Source of the DNA: JBCDBL01 sp039183635
GTDB taxonomy: Bacteria > Pseudomonadota > Alphaproteobacteria > Caulobacterales > Parvularculaceae
Length of the DNA stretch: 5,144 nucleotides
Reading direction: 5' to 3'
NCBI GenBank assembly: GCA_039183635.1
Contig: JBCDBL010000185.1
Span: 1 to 5,144 of the forward strand
The first letter of the stretch is position 1; every line of letters begins with the position of its first letter. Position numbers and translations under genes: made by a program. The notes under the pieces were generated by a model that was not told the DNA's origin, did no database searches, and was given only the letters and a program-made list of their open reading frames with translations. Below are positions 1-5,134 of the stretch, one piece after another.

Positions 1-86
1 CGTGTAATAAATCTACTGTTTTTCTTGAAATGCCGTGATCGGTGATTTGAGTAGGGTGCAATAAAAATCTCTTATGTATTTGTCGC

Positions 87-109
87 GGAACGCTTTTTTA
101 AAGCGTTCC
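87..109. repeat. Perfect 10-bp inverted repeat (hairpin)
   Basis: The arms GGAACGCTTT (87-96) and AAAGCGTTCC (100-109) are exact reverse complements around a TTT loop. The hairpin could be an intrinsic terminator or a dispersed palindrome. There is no clean T-tract directly after it on the plus strand. On the minus strand it lies about 230 bases past the rpoH stop, which is far for an rpoH terminator. The core AAAGCG also occurs in the palindrome at 4959-5003. Confidence 0.6.
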
Positions 110-216
110 ACGTTCTCAATTATATGAGCGTGCGTCAAGCGGCGTTGCGTTTTCAGGCCAGGCCGCATTACGAACGAAGCGGGGCGCCGGTTCGCCGTCC
201 GCGGGCCCGATCACCC

Positions 217-282
217 AAGGACTGGGAGCCGTTTGCGACAATCCGGCTGAGTCGCATCGGACGTAAACGGCTCCAGATCCTT
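217..282. repeat. Long imperfect hairpin, first half of a composite repeat
   Basis: Bases 217-237 pair with 262-282 over 21 positions, with two mismatches and two G-T pairs. The core is the perfect 10-bp pair GGAGCCGTTT (225-234) with AAACGGCTCC (265-274). Inside the 24-base loop, TCCG (242-245) can pair with CGGA (258-261). The right arm followed by a T-rich spacer resembles, from memory, the AAACGGCTCTAGATC-type block of interspersed repeats in Rhizobiales and relatives. It probably forms a unit with the hairpin at 291-340. Confidence 0.65.
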
Positions 283-290
283 ATTTTGTC

Positions 291-340
291 GCGCTTTCTG
301 ACGCCCAACCGCTGTCCGCTTGGTTGGAAAATGCCCTAGG
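291..340. repeat. Second palindrome of the composite repeat, touching the rpoH stop
   Basis: CCAACC (305-310) and GGTTGG (322-327) form a perfect 6-bp stem with an 11-base loop. An outer imperfect pairing joins GCGCTTTC (291-298) to GAAAATGC (327-334), sharing base 327. The order of blocks (CGC-TTTC, ACGC, AACCG, TGTCC, CTT, GAAAATGC) matches my memory of a dispersed intergenic palindrome of many alphaproteobacteria. The repeat reaches the rpoH stop codon (336-338, minus strand), so its end may supply that stop. It could also serve as the rpoH 3' hairpin, though no U-tract follows. Confidence 0.6.
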
Positions 341-1262
341 CCTCGGCGAGATTCGCTGCGACTTCGGCGGTTTGCGTCCGCGTTTCACGCTCGAGGCGCT
401 TCATGGCCTTTTGCAGCTTTTCAAACGCACGCACTTCGATTTGGCGCACCCGCTCCCTGCTGACCTTGTAAACTTGGCTCAGCTCCTCAAGGGTGGCCGG
501 ATTTTCCTGCAAGCGGCGTTCCGTCAGGATATGACGCTCTCGCTCGTTCAAGTCTTCCATGGCGCGTTCCAGGAGCGTCATGCGCATTTCGTACTCATCG
601 TCGCGCACAAGCTGGGTTTCGGCGTCGATCTGGTTTTCGTCGACAAGCCAGTCCTGCCATTCGCCTTCCGCGTCGGCGCGTAAAGGCGCGTTTAAGGAAT
701 TGTCGCCGCCGGACAAGCGCCGGTTCATGGACACGACCTCATCCTCGCTGACGCCGAGTTTCGTGGCGATTTTGGTGACGTTCTCAGGCTTTAAGTCGCC
801 GTCTTCAATGGCGTCGATCTGGCCTTTCAGCTTACGCAGGTTGAAGAATAGTTTTTTCTGAGCCGCGGTGGTGCCGAGCTTCACAAGCGACCAGGAGCGC
901 AAAATGTATTCCTGAATCGCCGCGCGGATCCACCACATGGCGTAGGTGGCGAGGCGAAAGCCTTTTTCCGGGTCAAAACGTTTGACCGCTTGCATAAGGC
1001 CGACATTGCCTTCGGAGATGACTTCCCCGATGGGCAGGCCATAACCGCGATAACCCATGGCGATTTTCGCCACGAGACGCAGATGGCTCGTTATCATTTT
1101 GTGGGCCGCGCCGCTGTCGCCATGCTCTAAAAACCGTTTGGCGAGCATGTATTCCTCTTGTTTCTCCAGCATTGGGAACTTGCGGATTTCCGACAGATAG
1201 CGGGAGAGAGAGCCTTCAGGCGTGACAGCCGGCAAAGCGGCGGAGTTCGCGGTATTGGACAT
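336..1262 (-). CDS. rpoH: RNA polymerase heat-shock sigma factor RpoH (sigma-32)
   Basis: Alternative sigma factor that directs RNA polymerase to heat-shock and proteostasis promoters. The 308-residue product has the usual length and domain order. Region 2 lies at about 55-125 and includes GEVISEGNVGLMQAVKRFD and the -10-binding segment with TYAMWWIRAAIQEYI. The RpoH-specific box QKKLFFNLR (135-143) separates it from housekeeping RpoD. Region 4.2 has a helix-turn-helix near 258-283 with VSRERVRQIE. An in-frame ATG four codons upstream (1274) would leave no gap to the AAGGGG at 1275-1280. The ATG at 1262 leaves 12 bases and is therefore preferred. It lies 189 bases downstream of rluD on the same strand, with its own candidate promoter. 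Alphaproteobacteria often carry two RpoH paralogues, and which one this is cannot be told here. Confidence 0.96.
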   Translation of the reverse strand: MSNTANSAALPAVTPEGSLSRYLSEIRKFPMLEKQEEYMLAKRFLEHGDSGAAHKMITSHLRLVAKIAMGYRGYGLPIGEVISEGNVGLMQAVKRFDPEKGFRLATYAMWWIRAAIQEYILRSWSLVKLGTTAAQKKLFFNLRKLKGQIDAIEDGDLKPENVTKIATKLGVSEDEVVSMNRRLSGGDNSLNAPLRADAEGEWQDWLVDENQIDAETQLVRDDEYEMRMTLLERAMEDLNERERHILTERRLQENPATLEELSQVYKVSRERVRQIEVRAFEKLQKAMKRLERETRTQTAEVAANLAEA

Positions 1263-1274
1263 CGTTGCGATCAT

Positions 1275-1280
1275 CCCCTT
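1275..1280 (-). promoter_or_regulatory. rpoH ribosome binding site that decides the start
   Basis: On the minus strand AAGGGG sits immediately before an upstream in-frame ATG (1274) and 12 bases before the ATG at 1262. Zero spacing is not workable, so translation most likely begins at 1262 (MSNTANSA). Twelve bases is somewhat longer than optimal, so initiation may be modest. Confidence 0.5.
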
Positions 1281-1334
1281 CGGTTGCGTGCGTCAGCCGC
1301 CTTTTCGGCGCGCTGAACCAAAATAATGACATCC

Positions 1335-1366
1335 CCTATATAAGGCGGACATCGGGTGCTTGTGAG
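1335..1366 (-). promoter_or_regulatory. Candidate rpoH promoter with heat-shock-type -10
   Basis: Reading the minus strand, CTTATATAGG (1344 to 1335) fits every defined position of the alphaproteobacterial RpoH -10 consensus CYTATnTnnG. The matching -35 CTTG is not present; 18 bases upstream there is only CTCA (1366-1363). The element could be autoregulated by sigma-32 or be an ordinary AT-rich -10 (TATATA) used by the housekeeping sigma. Its position, about 73 bases before the rpoH start, suits a promoter. Confidence 0.35.
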
Positions 1367-1417
1367 GCGCGCTCGCGGTGTTGTGACGCGCCGTGAAGGC
1401 GCTTCGCCGCAAAATTA

Positions 1418-1440
1418 CGCCCTTGAAAACACAACGGGCG
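1418..1440 (-). terminator. Candidate intrinsic terminator of rluD
   Basis: On the minus strand CGCCC (1440-1436) pairs with GGGCG (1422-1418), and TTG/CAA extends the stem across a single bulged G, leaving a six-base loop. TAATTTT follows directly, a short U-rich tail. It begins 11 bases after the rluD stop codon. The stem is short, so termination may be partial and some read-through into rpoH is possible. Confidence 0.45.
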
Positions 1441-1451
1441 AATGAGCTGAA

Positions 1452-2516
1452 TTATAGGCTTTTGAGAACCCCTCTCAACACTTCCATATCAGATGGGGGC
1501 TCTGCTTCGAAATGCAAGGCCTCGCCGGTGCGGGGATGCTGAAAGCCCAACAGCCGGGCGTGGAGCGCTTGGCGTTTGAATTTTCTCAATATTTTCAAAG
1601 CTTCGTCGGCTTCGGGGTCTCCGGCGGACAGGCCTGGCAGCCCGGCGCGGCGGCCGTAGACCGGATCGCCGAGGACCGGATGGCCGATATGAGCCATATG
1701 GACCCTGATCTGATGGGTGCGGCCGGTCTCAAGCCGGCATTCCACATGAGCCGCAATGGCGTCGCCGGCGAGCTTTGCGCGGCCACGGCCGAAAGCTTCC
1801 AGCGTCTTGTAGTGGGTGACGGCGTGTTTTGCGCCTTGGGCTTCTTCGCTTCGGGCCACAGCCATTTTCTTACGATCGCCTCCGGCCCTTTGGATCGGGG
1901 CGTTGACGGTTCCAAAGCCTGGGCGCGGCGCGCCGACGACGAAGGTTTCATAGACGCGATCTATATCATGGGCGGCGAAGGCCCTGGTCAATTTCAGGTG
2001 TGCGGCGTCATGTTTTGCAATGGCGAGGACGCCGCTGGTGTCTTTGTCCAGGCGATGAACGATGCCTGGCCGGGCGACGCCGCCAACGCCTGACAAGCTG
2101 TCTGCGCAATGGTGCAGCAAGGCGTTGACGAGGGTGCCGGTCCAGTTGCCGGCGGCAGGATGCACGACCATGCCCGCCGATTTGTTGATAACGATGATGT
2201 CGGCGTCTTCATGGAGAATGTTGAGCGGGATTGCCTCAGGTTTCGGCGCGGCGGGGGCCACGGCGGGGACGCGCAAGGCGAACGTCTCCCCTTCGCGCAG
2301 ACGCCAGGACGGATCGTCAAAAAGCGCGCCGTCTTTGGCGAGCGCTCCGCTCTCCACCAGGGCCTTCGCCCGGGAGCGGGTGAGGCCGTCAATTTTCTCG
2401 GCAAGCCAACGGTCGAGGCGCTGCTTCGCTTCGGCGGCGTCAACATTAAGCTCAATGGTTGCCCCGGCGGCGAGATTGCCCAGCTGTAACTTGCCTGTTG
2501 GAATTTCGTTCGTCAT
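1452..2516 (-). CDS. rluD: 23S rRNA pseudouridine synthase, RluA/RluD family
   Basis: Cytosolic enzyme that isomerises uridine to pseudouridine in rRNA. RluD of E. coli modifies U1911, U1915 and U1917 in helix 69 of 23S rRNA. The 354-residue product has an N-terminal S4 RNA-binding domain (about 31-90, QRLDRWLAEK...RSRAKALVESGAL). The catalytic domain carries GIVHRLDKDTSG (151-162), with Asp157 as the expected catalytic aspartate. Later family motifs are RTHQIRVHMAHIGHPVLGDPVYG in two parts from 266 and RQALHARLLGF (315-325). The frame stays open to 2750, but that would overlap the divergent gene at 2563 with low-complexity sequence, so ATG 2516 is chosen; it has no clear Shine-Dalgarno. The S4 domain favours RluD over RluA; RluC is a weaker alternative. 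Confidence 0.92.
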   Translation of the reverse strand: MTNEIPTGKLQLGNLAAGATIELNVDAAEAKQRLDRWLAEKIDGLTRSRAKALVESGALAKDGALFDDPSWRLREGETFALRVPAVAPAAPKPEAIPLNILHEDADIIVINKSAGMVVHPAAGNWTGTLVNALLHHCADSLSGVGGVARPGIVHRLDKDTSGVLAIAKHDAAHLKLTRAFAAHDIDRVYETFVVGAPRPGFGTVNAPIQRAGGDRKKMAVARSEEAQGAKHAVTHYKTLEAFGRGRAKLAGDAIAAHVECRLETGRTHQIRVHMAHIGHPVLGDPVYGRRAGLPGLSAGDPEADEALKILRKFKRQALHARLLGFQHPRTGEALHFEAEPPSDMEVLRGVLKSL

Positions 2517-2519
2517 AAC
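2491..2519 (+). promoter_or_regulatory. Candidate promoter for the DUF6476-like gene
   Basis: TTGCCT (2491-2496) and CATAAC (2514-2519) are separated by 17 bases. Each matches four of six positions of the housekeeping -35 and -10 consensus. The predicted start would be about 35-40 bases before the ATG at 2563. The -10 overlaps the rluD start codon (2514-2516), so the two divergent genes would compete for the same short DNA. This is a weak match. Confidence 0.25.
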
Positions 2520-2562
2520 AATGCAATAGGCGTCCGCGCCTGCGAAGGAAAGACCCCCTCCC

Positions 2563-3093
2563 ATGGCCGAGGCGCGCTTTGACAGTGATGATGACGACGA
2601 CGGCCCGCCGCCGCCGGATTTGAGGGCCGTTAAAATCGCCGTCGCCGTGATGACGGGGTTTTTGTTTTTTTCCGCCGCCGCTTTGTTGCTGGTGATTTTT
2701 TTCCGCCTGGCCGGCGGCGAGGAGAGCGATGCCTCGCTTAATGCAGACACGCCGGCGCCGTTCGGCGCGCCCGCCGGGGAAGACGACGCCCCGCCGCTCT
2801 ATGAACCGCCCCTTGGCGCGCCCTGGTGGGAAGGTTCGCGCTTTATCTCCAAACTGTCCGTACCCGAAGACGGTGAAGTGCGGCAAATGACGATCGCCGG
2901 CGATCGCCTGGCGCTGTTGATCGACCGTCCCGATGGGCGGGAGATTATTTTGTTCGATCTTATTGAGTTGCGGGAGCTGGGCGTGATCCGCCTTACCTCC
3001 GACGACGTCATGGACGAAGCGTTGCGGGAGGCGTTCCGGGATACGCCGCGCATCGGCGCTGTCCCGCCGGACGACGGTCCGGCGGATGAATAG
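2563..3093 (+). CDS. Single-pass inner-membrane protein, DUF6476-like
   Basis: A 176-residue protein of unknown function. The N-terminus is acidic (DSDDDDDG, 7-14), followed by PPDLRAVKIAVAVM leading into one strongly hydrophobic segment at about 24-48. A proline- and acid-rich linker (52-90) then leads to a globular part with SRFISKLSVPEDGEVRQMTIAGDRLALLI (92-120) and REIILFDLIELRELG (126-140). The PxxLR-K-V motif before the membrane segment and the C-terminal sheet-like repeat match my memory of DUF6476 proteins, which sit beside rluD and rpoH in Rhodobacter-like genomes. The acidic tail (about 145-176) looks longer than usual. AAGGAA (2545-2550) precedes the ATG by 12 bases. It is transcribed divergently from rluD and converges on fpr. 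Confidence 0.78.
   Translation: MAEARFDSDDDDDGPPPPDLRAVKIAVAVMTGFLFFSAAALLLVIFFRLAGGEESDASLNADTPAPFGAPAGEDDAPPLYEPPLGAPWWEGSRFISKLSVPEDGEVRQMTIAGDRLALLIDRPDGREIILFDLIELRELGVIRLTSDDVMDEALREAFRDTPRIGAVPPDDGPADE
3064..3085. terminator. GC-rich hairpin at the end of the DUF6476-like gene
   Basis: CCGCCGGAC (3064-3072) and GTCCGGCGG (3077-3085) form a perfect 9-bp stem with a GACG loop. It is inside the last codons of the plus-strand gene. The T-run at 3097-3101, which belongs to the following palindrome, starts 12 bases later, too far for a classical terminator on its own. It may act together with 3091-3112, or on the minus strand as an extra stop behind fpr. Confidence 0.4.
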
Positions 3094-3112
3094 GCGTTTT
3101 TAAAAACGCCTA
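3091..3112. terminator. Shared bidirectional palindrome between convergent genes
   Basis: TAGGCGTTTTT (3091-3101) is exactly mirrored by AAAAACGCCTA (3102-3112). The first TAG is the stop codon of the plus-strand gene and the last CTA is the stop codon (TAG) of fpr on the minus strand. On either strand the RNA would fold with a GGCG/CGCC clamp and an A/U-rich top. A bidirectional terminator is the natural reading, but the U-run lies in the stem rather than after it. Confidence 0.6.
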
Positions 3113-3904
3113 TGAAACGAACGCTTTTTCGATGACGAACGCGCCCGGCGCGGCGTTTGACCCTTCATCAAGGCCGGCGGCCTCCACAAGGGCTTGCGTG
3201 TCGGCGATCATGGCCGTTGAACCGCAGATCATCACACGATCTGTCTCCGGATTAAATCCGTCAATGCCGATATCTGAGAAAAAGGCGCCCGATGAAATAA
3301 GATCCGTAATGCGGCCCTGGCGTTTAAAGTCTTCCCGCGTGGCGGTTGCGTAGTAAAGGACGCGGTCCGGCGCGATTTCGCCCACAAGCGGGTCATCTTT
3401 CAGCCCGTCGACAAGCGCGGTGCTGTATGCGAGGTCGGCGACCTTTCGGCAGGTGTGCGTCAAAACGACTGACTGAAATTTCTCATAGGTTTCCGGATCG
3501 CGCAGCAAACTGGCGAACGGGGCGACGCCCGTGCCGGTGGAAAGCAGGAACAATCGCGCGCCAGGTTTCAGCGCATCGAGAACAAGGGTGCCTGTGGGTT
3601 TTTTGCCGAGCAGCACCTGCTCGTCCTTTTTTATGTGCTGGAGGCGGGAGGTGAGCGGGCCGTCCTGGACCTTGATTGAGTAAAAATCGAGACCGTCGTC
3701 CCAGGCGGGGCTTGCGATCGAATAGGCGCGCAGCAGGGGCTTCGGTCCATCCATAAGTCCGATCATAATGAACTCGCCAGAGCGAAACCGGAAGCTTTGG
3801 GGGCGGGTTAAACGGAATGAGAACAATTCATCCGTCCAGTGATGAACATCGAGAACGGTCTCAGCCGTTACGCTTTTGGGGAGTTTCACTTCGTCGAACG
3901 CCAC
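3110..3904 (-). CDS. fpr: Ferredoxin-NADP+ reductase (Fpr)
   Basis: Cytosolic FAD enzyme that moves electrons between NADPH and ferredoxin or flavodoxin; in related bacteria it serves oxidative-stress defence and supplies low-potential electrons. The 264 residues match the short bacterial class. FAD-binding RAYS is at 59-62 with GPLTSRLQ at 82-89. The NADP-binding loop STGTGVAPFASLLRD spans 122-136. HTCR is at 150-153 and MICGS at 225-229. The C-terminus VIEKAFVS (257-264) is the short tail typical of the proteobacterial Rhodobacter/Azotobacter-like subclass, not an aromatic plant-type end. The start is GTG (3904-3902), preceded by GAAAGG with a 10-base gap. It converges on the DUF6476-like gene, 16 bases apart, and diverges from the gene at 4137. 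Confidence 0.93.
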   Translation of the reverse strand: MAFDEVKLPKSVTAETVLDVHHWTDELFSFRLTRPQSFRFRSGEFIMIGLMDGPKPLLRAYSIASPAWDDGLDFYSIKVQDGPLTSRLQHIKKDEQVLLGKKPTGTLVLDALKPGARLFLLSTGTGVAPFASLLRDPETYEKFQSVVLTHTCRKVADLAYSTALVDGLKDDPLVGEIAPDRVLYYATATREDFKRQGRITDLISSGAFFSDIGIDGFNPETDRVMICGSTAMIADTQALVEAAGLDEGSNAAPGAFVIEKAFVS

Positions 3905-3927
3905 GCAGAGCCAGCCTTTCAGAAAAT

Positions 3928-3956
3928 CTTATAGGGTTGTTTAATAAATATATAAG
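3928..3956 (-). promoter_or_regulatory. Candidate fpr promoter
   Basis: On the minus strand TATAAG (3933-3928) is a good -10 match (five of six). The hexamer 17 bases upstream, CTTATA (3956-3951), is a poor -35. A start near 3921 would give a leader of under 20 bases that still includes the GAAAGG ribosome site at 3920-3915. The weak -35 suggests that an activator may be needed, but none can be named. Confidence 0.3.
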
Positions 3957-3984
3957 GCCGACGCCCTGTCTCAGCTTCGGCCTT
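3954..3984. repeat. 8-bp inverted repeat upstream of fpr
   Basis: AAGGCCGA (3954-3961) is the exact reverse complement of TCGGCCTT (3977-3984), with a 15-base spacer. On the minus strand the stem is followed by ATATATTTATT, a terminator-like tail, yet no gene lies upstream on that strand within the window. It may be a regulator-binding dyad, since it abuts the poor -35 of fpr, or a relic terminator. Confidence 0.45.
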
Positions 3985-4042
3985 CCATATAAAGCTCCCT
4001 ATACACCGAAAATATGCAGCAGGCTAGTCACGCCATGATATT

Positions 4043-4061
4043 AATAATGATTTGCATTTTT
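4043..4061. promoter_or_regulatory. Fur-like operator
   Basis: The 19 bases beginning AATAATGAT and ending CATTTTT match 13 of 19 positions of the classical Fur box GATAATGATAATCATTATC. Dyad symmetry is centred on 4052: AATG (4046-4049) pairs with CATT (4055-4058), and TAA (4042-4044) pairs with TTA (4060-4062). It overlaps the candidate -35 of the gene at 4137, where a repressor would act. In some alphaproteobacteria iron control is by RirA or Irr and Fur responds to manganese (Mur), so the ligand is uncertain. Confidence 0.45.
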
Positions 4062-4079
4062 ATCTGATGGCGCTAATAT
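4052..4079 (+). promoter_or_regulatory. Candidate promoter of the 4137-4849 unit
   Basis: TTGCAT (4052-4057) and TAATAT (4074-4079) are separated by 16 bases, matching three and four of six consensus positions. The -35 lies inside the Fur-like box. The resulting leader of about 50 bases would contain a direct repeat of AGGACCGTT. Confidence 0.35.
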
Positions 4080-4080
4080 C

Positions 4081-4115
4081 AGGACCGTTTCCGTCGGCGA
4101 TTCGTGAGGACCGTT
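4081..4115 (+). repeat. 9-bp direct repeat in the leader of the 4137 gene
   Basis: AGGACCGTT occurs at 4081-4089 and again at 4107-4115, 26 bases apart, just downstream of the candidate -10. The period of about two and a half helical turns does not place the copies on the same DNA face. It may be a regulator site, a leader RNA element or coincidence. Confidence 0.4.
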
Positions 4116-4136
4116 CGATGATTTCAGGATAAAAAC

Positions 4137-4622
4137 ATGACGTTTGCGACTTCAATAACCCTGCCGGACCTCGGTCTTGGCGCAGGCTACGCCCTTTGGG
4201 GGTTTCGCGCCGCAGCGATTGGCGATGTCGAGCGGCCGGTGCTGCAAAACGGCTTTGAGGCTGCGTTTGGCGACTATGGCCTCTCGGCTCTGGGCGGGTT
4301 GCATTCGCTGGCGCGTGAGCTTGGCGTATCCGGCGGCCGACAGATTAAAATCGCCTGCCCTGGCTGTGCTTATGCGACGGCGGACGAGCTTAGCATCGTG
4401 ATGCTTTTATCTGCGGCGCAGGAAGAGGATGAGGCGCTGTGCGTGTCCCATCTATACTGGTTGATGTGTGGGCGTGGCGAAGAAGCCGCCCACGCGGCGG
4501 CGCTTGGCGTTGCTACTGTGTTTAAAGCAGCGGGCGTGACGATACGACGACCGCAAATCGAAGTCCGCGCGGCCAGCGGCAATAAAACTTTTATGTCTTT
4601 TCACCCTGCCGGGCGTGCTTAA
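4137..4622 (+). CDS. Cytosolic cysteine-containing protein of unknown function
   Basis: I do not recognise this 161-residue protein with confidence. It has no signal peptide or clear membrane segment. A helical N-terminal part ends in GLSALGGLHSLARELG (48-63). Next comes the motif ACPGCAYATADELSIVMLLSAAQ (73-95 in two steps), with Cys74 and Cys77 in CPGC, then HLYWLMCGRGEEAAHAAALGVA (105-126) with Cys111; Cys102 is the fourth cysteine. These could bind a metal, heme (CP motif) or form a redox pair. AGGA (4126-4129) lies seven bases before the ATG, a good ribosome site. GC-rich third codon positions resemble the neighbouring genes, so it looks resident. A Fur-like box lies upstream and a small gene follows after about 47 bases. 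An iron-linked role is inference only. Confidence 0.8.
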   Translation: MTFATSITLPDLGLGAGYALWGFRAAAIGDVERPVLQNGFEAAFGDYGLSALGGLHSLARELGVSGGRQIKIACPGCAYATADELSIVMLLSAAQEEDEALCVSHLYWLMCGRGEEAAHAAALGVATVFKAAGVTIRRPQIEVRAASGNKTFMSFHPAGRA

Positions 4623-4669
4623 CGGTTCTCGTTCGGCCCACGCACATAACAGACGTTGGAGACTTAATG

Positions 4670-4849
4670 ATGTACAGTGAGGCGGATTCAGTCGTCCATT
4701 GGTTGATTGCGCAACGCCAGATGTTGTCGATATGGCTAAGCGATATTGAAAAGGCGGCCGACCCGGGCAATGCGACTTTAGCGGTCAAGCTTAAAGAGCA
4801 TGAAAAATGGCTGACGCAGTCGATTGAAGATCTTATGACAGCTGCGTAG
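4670..4849 (+). CDS. Small acidic helical protein of unknown function
   Basis: A 59-residue protein (60 if the adjacent ATG at 4667 is used). GGAGA (4658-4662) is seven bases from the ATG at 4670 and only four from 4667, so the second ATG is preferred. The sequence appears all-helical: SVVHWLIAQRQMLSIWLSDIEKA, then a DPGN turn, then LAVKLKEHEKWLTQSIEDLM, suggesting a two-helix hairpin. It contains three tryptophans and no cysteine. It has no signal peptide. It follows the 4137 gene on the same strand with no terminator seen between them, so they are probably co-transcribed. It could be a partner or regulator of the upstream protein. No family is recognised. Confidence 0.65.
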   Translation: MYSEADSVVHWLIAQRQMLSIWLSDIEKAADPGNATLAVKLKEHEKWLTQSIEDLMTAA

Positions 4850-4958
4850 GCCGCCAAAGGCGATCGCGATGCGCGGCGTCTTGATCAGAACAAGCGTTTA
4901 AAGCCTTTCCAGGCCAAGTGTGTACGGTTGGCCGTCCGCAAATGCGAAAAAACAAAGA

Positions 4959-5003
4959 CTTAAAGCGTCTGCCTGATTCCGATTAAAGAAGAGACGCTTT
5001 AGG
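4959..5003. repeat. Dispersed-type palindrome with 12-bp stem
   Basis: CTTAAAGCGTCT (4959-4970) pairs with AGACGCTTTAGG (4992-5003) over 12 positions with one T-G pair. The 21-base loop contains TGATTCCGATTAA. From memory this layout, an AAAGCGTC arm around GATTCCGATT, is common in intergenic repeats of alphaproteobacteria. It may serve as the 3' hairpin of the 4137-4849 transcript, though it is about 110 bases past the stop. Confidence 0.6.
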
Positions 5004-5033
5004 GCATGTTGAGATTCATAAATATATCTGGTC

Positions 5034-5094
5034 ATCCCGGACGCCGGTTTTCTCCAAGTCTTTGACTTGGTTAGAAAATCGAGCGATCCGGGAT
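5034..5094. repeat. Nested inverted repeat with ATCCCGGA ends
   Basis: The outer arms ATCCCGGA (5034-5041) and TCCGGGAT (5087-5094) are exact. TTTTCT (5048-5053) pairs with AGAAAA (5073-5078). The inner tip CCAAGTC (5054-5060), TTT, GACTTGG (5064-5070) is exact. Together they make one long imperfect stem. The GTCATCCCGGA opening is typical of a repeat class seen many times per genome in alphaproteobacteria, from memory. Confidence 0.65.
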
Positions 5095-5134
5095 CTGGTG
5101 CAACAGATTTCAGACACGTGCAGACAGATCCCGG
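5088..5134. repeat. 10-bp inverted repeat sharing an arm with the previous element
   Basis: CCGGGATCTG (5088-5097) and CAGATCCCGG (5125-5134) are exact reverse complements, 27 bases apart. The left arm overlaps the right arm of the 5034-5094 stem, so the two folds exclude each other. The loop holds the palindrome CACGTG (5115-5120) and a direct repeat of CAGACA (5111-5116, 5121-5126). Confidence 0.6.

Larger units (their letters stand above)
1..335. other. Non-coding region downstream of rpoH
   Basis: No convincing gene is present. The first 120 bases are AT-rich and hold one perfect hairpin (87-109). The rest is GC-rich and ends in a composite palindromic repeat (217-340). A 71-codon plus-strand frame (124-339) crosses this repeat. 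It lacks a recognisable protein motif and runs through both arms of the hairpins, so I treat it as chance. No tRNA-like cloverleaf was seen. Confidence 0.6.

Noticed and set aside
150..220. Possible tRNA because of a GGTTCGCC stretch
   Set aside because: No acceptor, D-arm or anticodon stem can be built around it.
124..339. 71-codon plus-strand open frame
   Set aside because: It runs across both hairpins of the composite repeat, has no ribosome site or recognisable motif, and its arginine-rich product looks like translated non-coding GC-rich DNA.
324..861. Plus-strand open frames antisense to rpoH
   Set aside because: They mirror the high-GC codon pattern of rpoH, whose sigma-factor motifs are unmistakable on the minus strand.
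1512..2093. 193-codon plus-strand open frame
   Set aside because: It is antisense to the conserved catalytic domain of RluD and has no protein motif of its own.
2517..2750. N-terminal extension of the RluD frame
   Set aside because: The 78 extra codons are serine- and glycine-rich, overlap the divergent DUF6476-like gene antiparallel, and precede the normal start of the S4 domain.
4959..5134. Possible CRISPR array
   Set aside because: The repeats are inverted, of different sequence, and lack regular spacing; no cas-like gene is present.
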